Program-made: the position numbers and the translations under genes | Shown here: positions 5,479-11,740 of the stretch, piece by piece | Position numbering within the stretch: position 1 is the first letter of the stretch | How the letters are laid out: the number at the start of each line of letters is the position of its first letter | Assembly: GCA_002332715.1 (NCBI GenBank) | Contig: DDBE01000175.1 | Span: 1-11,740 of the forward strand | DNA: 11,740 nucleotides | Direction: 5' to 3' | Origin: Flavobacteriales bacterium UBA2040 | GTDB taxonomy: Bacteria; Bacteroidota; Bacteroidia; Flavobacteriales_D; Crocinitomicaceae | Notes under the pieces: generated by a model | Told to the model about the DNA's origin: nothing | Databases searched by the model: none | The model's input: the letters and a program-made list of their open reading frames with translations, nothing else

Positions 5479-7584
5479 ATGAAACTCTGTATAGCCGAAA
5501 AACCCAGTGTCGCTAAAGACATCGCCGAAATCATTGGAGCCAAACAGCGCAACGATGGTTACTGGGAGGGAAATGGCTATTGCGTAACGTGGACCTTTGG
5601 TCATCTTTGTACCTTAAAAGAACCACACGATTACAAAGAAACATGGAAATACTGGAAACTAGAAGATTTGCCCATTACGCCCGATAATTTCGGGATAAAA
5701 ATCATCGAAGATCAAGGCGTCAAACGACAATTTGAGTGCATCGAAAAACTAGTTGCTATGGCCGATGAGGTCATCAATTGCGGGGATGCTGGGCAAGAAG
5801 GAGAATTAATTCAACGATGGGTCCTGCACAAAGCAAAATGTAAAGTGCCCATCAAGCGACTATGGATTTCTTCCCTAACCGAAGAAGCGATTCGGGAAGG
5901 TTTTGAAAAATTACAAGACGGTAAAAAGTACGATTTACTTTATCAAGCTGGAGCTGCAAGAGCTATAGGTGATTGGATGTTGGGCATTAACGGAACGCGC
6001 TTGTTTACCAAGAAATTTGGACAAGGCAAGGTGACGCTTTCTGTTGGACGAGTGCAAACACCAACTTTGGCGATGATCGTTCAGCGTCAACTGGAAATAG
6101 ACGCATTTAAAATTGAAGAATATTGGGAATTGAAAACGCTGTATCGAGATACTGAATTTCAATGCCAAATTGATCGACTTTCTTCTGAAGAAAAAGCGAA
6201 TAAAGGACTGGAATATTTGAAGGACAAACCTTTCGAAATAGTTTCGTTTGAGCAAAAAGAAGGTAAAGAAGGAAATCCACGTTTGTACGATTTGACCTCG
6301 CTTCAGGTTGACGGGAACAAGAAATATGGATTCTCGGCGGACGAAACCTTGAAGCAAATTCAGAGTTTGTATGAAAAGAAATTAGTGACATATCCCCGTG
6401 TTGATACAACGTATCTGTCGGAAGATTTGCACCCTAAAATTCCAAATATTCTTCGTGGATTGAAATATTATTCACGTTTTACGGAACCACTTCTTCAAAA
6501 ATCGATTCCTAAAACAAAGCAAGTTTTCGATGATAAAAAAGTAACGGATCACCACGCCATAATCCCTACGGGAATTGTACCGAGTGGAATTACGCCAGCC
6601 GAACAACAAATTTACGATTTGATTTGTAAACGTTTTATCGCAGTGTTTTATCCGGAATGTAAAGTCTCGAATACGACGGTTATGGGTAAGGTTGAGGAAC
6701 TTGAATTTAAAGCAACAGGTAAACAGATTATTGAACTTGGTTGGCGCGAAATTTACCAGTCCGACAAGCCTAAAAAAGCGTCAAAAGATGAGGAAAATCT
6801 CATGCCTGTTTTCGAAGAAGGTGAGAAAGGTCCGCATGAGCCATTTGTGCACCAAGGCAAGACTTCACCACCCAAACATTACACGGAAGCAACACTTCTT
6901 CGTGCGATGGAAACCGCTGGAAAACAAGTGGATGACGAAGAAATGCGCGAATTGATGAAGGATAATGGAATTGGTCGTCCGTCTACACGTGCGAATATTA
7001 TCGAGACACTTTTCCGAAGAAAATATATAGAGAAAAAACGAAAAAACTTGATACCCACTTCTACTGGAATGGGATTGATTGGAACCATCCAAAATGAAGT
7101 TTTAAAAAGCGCAGAATTAACTGGTGATTGGGAGAAAAAACTACGTATGATCGAGAAAGGTGAATATGAATCAGATATCTTCAAAGCTGAGTTATTCAAC
7201 ATGGTTCGCGAACTTTGCGATGAGGTAATTTTCTCTAGTTTTCGTCCCATACAGATTCTCCAAGAACCAGAAAAAAAGGAAGCAAAACCCAAAAAGCCAA
7301 GGGTCAAAAAGGAGAAGGTAAAACTGATTGATTTGGACTGTCCGAAGTGCAAAAAAGCCAAAATCATGAAGGGAAAATGGGCAGTTGGTTGTACAGATTT
7401 CAAGACTTGTGGATTTAAAATTCCTTTCGAACTGTTGGGTAAAAAACTAACGGAAAGTCAACTGGGTTCTCTTATTCAAAAAGGAAAAACGGGTACCATT
7501 AAAGGATTTGATATTCCTGGAAATCCTGAACCGAAAGATGGGAAATTGGTTTTGGACGATGGGTTTAATGTGGGCTTATCCTAG
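5479..7584 (+). CDS. topB: DNA topoisomerase III (type IA)
   Basis: The enzyme passes single strands through a transient break to decatenate or relax DNA, often with a RecQ-type helicase. The product is 701 residues. The TOPRIM domain covers about 1-130: catalytic glutamate E7 in AEKPSVA, and acidic motif DAGQEGE at 103-109. The second TOPRIM aspartate of the E. coli-type DPDREG is glycine here, as I recall for DAGREGE-type relatives, and the usual arginine is glutamine. SVGRVQTPTLA (188-198) is the conserved type IA segment. The active-site tyrosine is Y305 in VTYPRVDTTYL, followed by HHAIIPTG (358-365). NGIGRPSTRANII (496-508) is also conserved. After a lysine-rich linker, four cysteines (621, 624, 638, 644) form a zinc-ribbon-like module, then a short topoisomerase C-terminal repeat ends the protein. 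It lies 79 bases after folA. No conjugative genes are near, so it looks chromosomal. Confidence 0.95.
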   Translation: MKLCIAEKPSVAKDIAEIIGAKQRNDGYWEGNGYCVTWTFGHLCTLKEPHDYKETWKYWKLEDLPITPDNFGIKIIEDQGVKRQFECIEKLVAMADEVINCGDAGQEGELIQRWVLHKAKCKVPIKRLWISSLTEEAIREGFEKLQDGKKYDLLYQAGAARAIGDWMLGINGTRLFTKKFGQGKVTLSVGRVQTPTLAMIVQRQLEIDAFKIEEYWELKTLYRDTEFQCQIDRLSSEEKANKGLEYLKDKPFEIVSFEQKEGKEGNPRLYDLTSLQVDGNKKYGFSADETLKQIQSLYEKKLVTYPRVDTTYLSEDLHPKIPNILRGLKYYSRFTEPLLQKSIPKTKQVFDDKKVTDHHAIIPTGIVPSGITPAEQQIYDLICKRFIAVFYPECKVSNTTVMGKVEELEFKATGKQIIELGWREIYQSDKPKKASKDEENLMPVFEEGEKGPHEPFVHQGKTSPPKHYTEATLLRAMETAGKQVDDEEMRELMKDNGIGRPSTRANIIETLFRRKYIEKKRKNLIPTSTGMGLIGTIQNEVLKSAELTGDWEKKLRMIEKGEYESDIFKAELFNMVRELCDEVIFSSFRPIQILQEPEKKEAKPKKPRVKKEKVKLIDLDCPKCKKAKIMKGKWAVGCTDFKTCGFKIPFELLGKKLTESQLGSLIQKGKTGTIKGFDIPGNPEPKDGKLVLDDGFNVGLS

Positions 7585-7624
7585 AGCCAGGAATATTATC
7601 GAAAGTATATTTTAAATTGAATTC

Positions 7625-7926
7625 ATGATTCGAAAAAGATTAAAAGCACTTTTCAATCCGGAACGCTATCATGGTTGGGGGCGTAAAAAACGATATTTTG
7701 AAGGTTGGTATTTTAAAATAGTGAATGCCGAACAGGATAAAAGTTTTGCTTTCATTCCAGGAATTGTAATGGGTGAAAATGGAAAAACAAGCTTTCATTC
7801 AGGTCTTTGATGGTCACAATAAGAAGGACTCACGGATAAAAGGACAAAAACAGTCGTCTTTCAAGAAATTGAGAAAGGGCCGGGCTTGAGCTAGCTGAGA
7901 AAATTTCTGAGATTTTAGTTGGTTAA
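7625..7926 (+). pseudogene. Remnant of a tocopherol-cyclase-like family gene (internally deleted, frameshifted)
   Basis: From ATG 7625 the frame gives a clean N-terminus with LFNPERYHGWGRKKRYFEGW and FAFIPGIVMGENGK, which I recognise as the start of the tocopherol-cyclase-like family (PF14249), normally about 300-350 residues. After GGAAAAAC (7781-7788) the frame runs into a stop at 7808-7810. Dropping one A restores the expected continuation QAFIQVFDGHN (7788-7820). Soon after, the frame of 7826-7880 reads LTDKRTKTVVFQEIEKG. One base later, the frame of 7882-7926 reads GLELAEKISEILVG and then TAA. Those last two pieces resemble the C-terminal end of the same family as I recall it, so about 250 central residues appear deleted and the ends carry at least two frameshifts. 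No functional product is expected. The family match and C-terminal assignment rest on recall, not on a search. Confidence 0.72.
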
Positions 7927-7948
7927 GGAAGATATATGGTTGCAAAGA

Positions 7949-9349
7949 TTAGTTCACTTTCGCCAATTTTTGGTGCGATCCAACATATCGAATAACTCCC
8001 TCCGAATCCAATATCAAATATTCATCATTCAATACGTCCAACCGAATAAATGGTGGATATCCAACGGAAAAACGGGTGGATGGATAATCGCTCGCACCTC
8101 TTTGATAGAGCGCCATGGACCAACCCCCGTTCAAGGGCAGAATAGAACGTTTAAATCCATCCGCTTTCGTTGCATCGATTAATCCTGGAGGGCGAGAATT
8201 AATAGTTTCAATTGAACATTGCGTATAGCGCGTATCTATCACATGTGATTTGTAGTCGGGATCGTAAGGCGTCGTATCCAGAACAGATGGGTGCCCAACA
8301 ATTTGAAAAACCGCTCGATAAATACTATTCGAATCGATCAAAGTCTGATACAAAACTTGTCGTGGCGTTACATTCGTGTCCAGATACAATAATTTGTCGT
8401 GCTGTTTGTGCTCTAAAAACGTTCCCGATTTTCCTTTAAATCCACCAGTGTATTCAATCAAATTCAGATCCTTTTTGTCAAAATTATTATTAATCCAAAG
8501 GGCAATTGACGGAACCTGAAGAAGTGGGAAAAGTACGGAATCTCGTTCCATTGAAAAATCTCTTGTTTTGGAAGATTGAGCAATAACCTTCGTCTTTTCT
8601 TCATTGACAGATTCATAGTTTTCGGAAAGTAAACGTCCCTTTTCATCCCAAGTAAAGTCGTAAATGTAATTGCCAGGCAAACTCCCTTCTCTCTGGTTCA
8701 ACTTCGACGCAGAGGTGGAAATATGTTTGCTCATCAAACCGTTTTTATCAAACTGATTATAGGATTTCCAGACAGAACGCTTCCGCAAAGGGCGATACAT
8801 AAAATTGCCGGCATAGCTACTTTGGTATCGTGCAAACCAATAAAATTCACGGCTCCAAAGCTCCATGTTGATGACGGAACCCGAGTCACTTTCCAAATAA
8901 TGGATGATAAATTCTCTGCGTGACTTGTATGTGCTCTTTGGTTTTAATTTTTCATCACTTGAAATCAAGCGACCAAGTTCATCATATTTCAAAGTCACTT
9001 CACCCACTTGTTTTCCCAATTGAAAAATAGAATCCATCCGTTCAGGCGAAAACAATTCCCATTTCTGTAATTGATACTCATCGCGATAATCGACTTCCGT
9101 CATTTTCACTTCAATAGTTTGATTGGCGAAAGGAAGATACGTCAATCGTTTGGGCATTGCTGAAATGTATTGATCGGACAAACTGTCCCAAATAACTCCG
9201 TAATCGCGAGTGGCCATGATGTTTAACAACTGGCTAGTGAAATGATCTCGCGCGGTAAATTGGTCATACCAAATCGACGGATGAGATGCTTCTTGAGCAG
9301 TTAATTTCCCTGAAAAAAGAATAAACATTAAGATAAGAGGACGAAGCAT
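7949..9349 (-). CDS. Secreted protein of unknown function with YD-like motifs
   Basis: The product is 466 residues. The signal peptide is MLRPLILMFILFSGKLTAQ with probable cleavage near residue 19; there is no lipobox. The mature protein has no transmembrane helix and one cysteine (C378). Three segments follow a loose YD pattern (aromatic-D-x-x-G-[RL]-L): KYDELGRLISS (121-131), NQFDKNGLMSK (198-208) and FTWDEKGRLLSE (232-243). A weaker copy, LDSEGVIRYVG, is at 447-457. They are widely spaced and not a true RHS array, so toxin delivery is not implied. Many Bacteroidota surface proteins carry such motifs. The C-terminus does not look like a type IX secretion domain, so periplasmic or outer-membrane-facing location is a guess. 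No family recognised. It is divergent from the MutS-like gene and converges on the broken gene at 7625-7926. Confidence 0.8.
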   Translation of the reverse strand: MLRPLILMFILFSGKLTAQEASHPSIWYDQFTARDHFTSQLLNIMATRDYGVIWDSLSDQYISAMPKRLTYLPFANQTIEVKMTEVDYRDEYQLQKWELFSPERMDSIFQLGKQVGEVTLKYDELGRLISSDEKLKPKSTYKSRREFIIHYLESDSGSVINMELWSREFYWFARYQSSYAGNFMYRPLRKRSVWKSYNQFDKNGLMSKHISTSASKLNQREGSLPGNYIYDFTWDEKGRLLSENYESVNEEKTKVIAQSSKTRDFSMERDSVLFPLLQVPSIALWINNNFDKKDLNLIEYTGGFKGKSGTFLEHKQHDKLLYLDTNVTPRQVLYQTLIDSNSIYRAVFQIVGHPSVLDTTPYDPDYKSHVIDTRYTQCSIETINSRPPGLIDATKADGFKRSILPLNGGWSMALYQRGASDYPSTRFSVGYPPFIRLDVLNDEYLILDSEGVIRYVGSHQKLAKVN

Positions 9350-9354
9350 CTACC

Positions 9355-9362
9355 CAAAGGTA
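9355..9362 (-). promoter_or_regulatory. Candidate Bacteroidota -7 element for the 466-residue secreted protein
   Basis: On the minus strand the bases read TACCTTTG, an exact match to the Bacteroidota -7 consensus TAnnTTTG. It lies only 5 bases before the ATG at 9349, so a transcript would begin at or next to the start codon. No clear -33 TTG occurs at the usual distance; the nearest T-run is TTTT about 24 bases upstream. An eight-base degenerate match can arise by chance. Confidence 0.3.
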
Positions 9363-9456
9363 CAAAGAAGCGAGGAAATGGTTCATAAAACCGTGTCAGT
9401 CATAGTTCATTTTTTAGGTAAATTAGCACGCATATTGACCAAACGAATTCTCTATC

Positions 9457-11232
9457 ATGCCCCAACAAACATATTCTAAATTTCTTGCCGAACATACGGA
9501 GGAATTCAACGCTTTAAGTAAAAAATCGCGCATCGTTAGCATGGGTCGCTTGGTCACTTTTGCCACCTTGTTGATTTTGGTCTATTTTTATTTTCAAACG
9601 CGGACGAATGTAACTTTAGCGTTAATTGGCGTCTTTTTTGTCGGATTTGTTTTCTTGGTTCGTTTGTACAATCAACTTTCGACCAAAAATGAGTTTAACA
9701 AAGCTTTAATGGAAATCAATAAAAATGAAATTGATTTTCTAGAAAAAAACGCTCTACCGTTTGCCGATGGGAGTGAATTTATCGATCCAACACATCCCTA
9801 TTCTTTTGATTTGGATTTTTTCGGACCACGGTCACTTTTTCAGACGCTAAACAGAACGGAAACCTTTATCGGGAAACAGATTTTGGCGACCAATTTATTG
9901 TCCTTGAAATCCAAGCAATCCATTTTGAGTACTCAAACCGCTGTGCATGAATTGGCGGAAGATTTACCATGGAGACAAGCTGTTTCGGCACAGTCTAAAG
10001 TTAAACCTGACAATAGGGAAATTCATGAGAATATGGCAAAATGGATGAAGTCAAAGATCCAGCATATTCCTAAATATTATGACCTTGCCTCGTATATTTT
10101 GCCCGTCATTTTTATTGGCTTAACGACCTACAATATCATTTTCGAAGCTGGTATTGGCGATAAATGTTTTTATCTTTTTCTAATCAACCTCGGCTTGGTC
10201 GCTCGTAATCTAAAGGCTATCAAAATGGAACTCGTTCAGTCTACAAACATAGATCGTACGCTGAAAAATTATAGTGAGATTTTGGCTAAAATTGAGAGTA
10301 AAAAATTCGACTCAAAGGCATTAGTTGATTTGCAAATTCGTCTCACAAAAAAGAAGGTTTCGGCTAGTTCAGAAATGAATCGACTATCTCAATTGTTCGG
10401 ACAATTGGACAATATTTTAAATCCAGCGGGCATGGTTGTGATGAACGGTTTTTTCATGTATCATCTGCATACCATGAGAAATTTAACCAAATGGAAAAAG
10501 CAAAATGGGGAAGATGTGATGATTTGGATACAGGTAATCGGAGAATTTGAAGCCCTTATTTCTTTTGCCAATTTAAGTTACAATAATCCAGATTTTGTGT
10601 TCCCTGATTTAAATGAAGAACACATCATTCAGTTTGAGAATCTCGGCCATCCACTTTTGGGAAAGAACCAACGAGTGACGAGCGATGTGAGTTTTGAAAA
10701 AGAAAATTTTATTATTCTCACAGGTTCCAATATGTCTGGTAAAAGTACGTTTTTAAGAAGCTTGGGTGTGAACATGGTACTTGGAGGAATTGGCGCTCCG
10801 ATTTGCGCTTCTAAAGCAAATATTCACGCTATTCCCGTATACGTTTCCATGCGTGTTTCTGATTCTTTGAACGATAACGAATCGTTCTTTTTCGCCGAAG
10901 TGAAGCGATTGAAAGAAGTGATGGATGCCGCCGATAAACAACTAACTTTTGTACTTTTGGATGAAATTTTGCGAGGTACAAACTCGGATGACAAACGAAC
11001 GGGAACAGTGGAAGTCGTTAAGAAAATAATTTCAAAAAATGCTATAGGTGCCTTAGCTACCCACGATTTAAAAGTATGTGATACAACGGCTGAATTCCCA
11101 AATCAATTAACCAACAAGTGTTTCGAAGTGGAAGTAGTAGACAATGATTTGTATTTTGATTACAGGCTTCGCGAAGGAATTTGTAAAAACAAAAATGCTA
11201 CTTTTTTGATGAAAAAAATGAAGGTTATTTAA
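9457..11232 (+). CDS. Membrane-anchored MutS-family ATPase
   Basis: The product is 591 residues. Two hydrophobic helices come first (about 31-47 and 52-70), and a second hydrophobic region lies at about 209-250, so the protein is probably tethered to the inner membrane. The middle resembles the MutS core and lever helices (about 115-380). The C-terminal MutS ATPase domain is complete: Walker A GSNMSGKST (423-431), the signature region DSLNDNESFFFAEVKRL (469-485), Walker B TFVLLDE (497-503) followed by ILRGTNSDDK, and ATHD (534-537). The N-terminal mismatch-recognition domain with its Phe-x-Glu motif is absent, so it is not canonical MutS. Related MutS-like proteins have proposed roles in recombination or ribosome rescue; which applies here is unknown. 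The start at 9457 precedes TM1 by 30 residues. The next gene begins 29 bases downstream, so they may share a transcript. Confidence 0.88.
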   Translation: MPQQTYSKFLAEHTEEFNALSKKSRIVSMGRLVTFATLLILVYFYFQTRTNVTLALIGVFFVGFVFLVRLYNQLSTKNEFNKALMEINKNEIDFLEKNALPFADGSEFIDPTHPYSFDLDFFGPRSLFQTLNRTETFIGKQILATNLLSLKSKQSILSTQTAVHELAEDLPWRQAVSAQSKVKPDNREIHENMAKWMKSKIQHIPKYYDLASYILPVIFIGLTTYNIIFEAGIGDKCFYLFLINLGLVARNLKAIKMELVQSTNIDRTLKNYSEILAKIESKKFDSKALVDLQIRLTKKKVSASSEMNRLSQLFGQLDNILNPAGMVVMNGFFMYHLHTMRNLTKWKKQNGEDVMIWIQVIGEFEALISFANLSYNNPDFVFPDLNEEHIIQFENLGHPLLGKNQRVTSDVSFEKENFIILTGSNMSGKSTFLRSLGVNMVLGGIGAPICASKANIHAIPVYVSMRVSDSLNDNESFFFAEVKRLKEVMDAADKQLTFVLLDEILRGTNSDDKRTGTVEVVKKIISKNAIGALATHDLKVCDTTAEFPNQLTNKCFEVEVVDNDLYFDYRLREGICKNKNATFLMKKMKVI

Positions 11233-11261
11233 TTCGTGGCAAAAAAACCATACTATTGTAT

Positions 11262-11740
11262 ATGAAAAAATGGATTAGAATAGTTACGATCCTCTTGTTT
11301 GCGAATAACTTGAGCGCTCAAAATACAATTACAACGGATACTATTTTACAATTATCAACTTGTGCTGGCGGCAATGTCTTAGTGCCATTTTCTGCTACAG
11401 GAACATTTGCTCCAGGCAATGTTTTTACCGCTCAACTTTCGAATGCTTTTGGTCAATTCACCACGCCAATCAATATAGGATCAGCACCTTTTAACCTTGG
11501 TTTTATTCTGGCGACCATTCCAGCAAATACTAATTTTGGGTTTCTCTATAAAGTACGCGTCATAGCAAGTAATCCGTCAACCATCGGAGCGCCTTGCCCA
11601 AACACATTGATCATTACGCAAGTTGCTCAATTGAATCAGATTATTGCGGCGCCAAATGATACGGCGTGCGTTGGCGATACCATAACACTAACAGCTATTA
11701 ATCCGGCCAACTCGTATTCTTGGTCAACGGGAGATACTTC
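11262..11740 (+). CDS. Secreted cell-surface protein, N-terminal part (3' truncated by window edge)
   Basis: The frame opens at ATG 11262, 29 bases after the MutS-like gene, and stays open to the last base, giving 159 codons. It starts with a signal peptide, MKKWIRIVTILLFANNLSAQ, probably cleaved after the AQ. The mature part is rich in Asn, Thr, Ala and Pro. It has cysteines in STCAGGNV and GAPCPNTL, then DTACVGDTITLTA followed by NSYSWSTGDT. The last two match the opening of the short Ig/PKD-like modules repeated in large Bacteroidota surface proteins. Such proteins usually end in a type IX secretion signal, which would lie beyond this window. Adhesion or gliding-related roles are typical, but nothing here fixes the function. 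The total length cannot be judged. Confidence 0.8.
   Translation, partial: MKKWIRIVTILLFANNLSAQNTITTDTILQLSTCAGGNVLVPFSATGTFAPGNVFTAQLSNAFGQFTTPINIGSAPFNLGFILATIPANTNFGFLYKVRVIASNPSTIGAPCPNTLIITQVAQLNQIIAAPNDTACVGDTITLTAINPANSYSWSTGDT

Noticed and set aside
5935..6409. Two long minus-strand frames inside topB (140 and 100 codons)
   Set aside because: Both lie antisense to conserved topoisomerase sequence, including the catalytic-tyrosine region, and are rich in Phe and Ser as expected for shadow frames.
6879..7403. 174-codon minus-strand frame inside topB
   Set aside because: It is antisense to the conserved NGIGRPSTRANII and zinc-ribbon coding regions; its composition is that of a mirror frame.
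7570..7590. GGCT...AGCC inverted repeat at the topB stop as a terminator
   Set aside because: The stem is only about 4 bp with no following T-tract, too weak to call.
7894..7915. CTGAGAAAATTTCTGAGATTT as a hairpin terminator
   Set aside because: It is a direct repeat of CTGAGA rather than a good inverted repeat, and it is explained as coding remnant of the broken gene.
7949..9349. Minus-strand secreted protein as an RHS/YD-repeat toxin
   Set aside because: Only three or four loose YD-like motifs are present, with no RHS core signature, no toxin C-terminus and no adjacent immunity gene.
9457..11232. Canonical mismatch repair protein MutS
   Set aside because: It is about 590 residues, has N-terminal membrane helices and lacks the mismatch-recognition domain; only the core and ATPase parts correspond.
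1..11740. CRISPR arrays, tRNA or rRNA genes, insertion sequences, prophage or integron parts
   Set aside because: No regular repeat-spacer pattern, cloverleaf, transposase or integrase frame, or long terminal inverted repeat was seen on either strand.

Overview
The window reads as chromosomal DNA from a Bacteroidota bacterium, most likely Flavobacteriales. The base composition is A/T-rich. Starts lack Shine-Dalgarno sequences and sit in A/T-rich leaders. The histidine kinase joins its second membrane helix to the H-box with no HAMP domain. Several short signal-peptide proteins end their leader in 'AQ' or 'SQ'. The last gene encodes a large-adhesin-style secreted protein with a 'SWSTGDT' motif typical of this phylum. 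A genus cannot be named from the sequence alone.

Layout, left to right. (1) The C-terminal 296 codons of a thioredoxin-reductase-like ferredoxin/flavodoxin-NADP reductase. (2) A short leader carrying a dispersed-looking repeat. (3) A MoeB/ThiF-type adenylyltransferase fused to a rhodanese domain, followed 15 bases later by a membrane sensor histidine kinase with no response regulator in view. (4) A small convergent secreted protein whose stop codon interlocks with the kinase stop on the sequence TTAA. (5) A folate/dTMP pair: thymidylate synthase (thyA) and dihydrofolate reductase (folA), 9 bases apart. (6) DNA topoisomerase III (topB), behind another repeat-bearing leader. (7) A decayed gene of the tocopherol-cyclase-like family, reduced to its N- and C-terminal ends and broken by frameshifts. 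(8) A minus-strand secreted protein with YD-like motifs and no known function. (9) A membrane-anchored MutS-type ATPase. (10) The first 159 codons of a secreted Ig/PKD-like protein that runs off the window.

Functional links. thyA and folA form a true metabolic couple: ThyA consumes methylene-tetrahydrofolate and produces dihydrofolate, which FolA reduces back to tetrahydrofolate. TopB and the MutS-like ATPase both belong to families that act on DNA, but they are separated by unrelated genes. I see no phage, transposon, CRISPR array, RNA gene or defence island. Most of the window is ordinary housekeeping DNA. The items most worth a second look are the tocopherol-cyclase remnant, the repeat shared by two leaders, the zinc-less MoeB-rhodanese fusion, the membrane-tethered MutS homologue and the uncharacterised secreted proteins.
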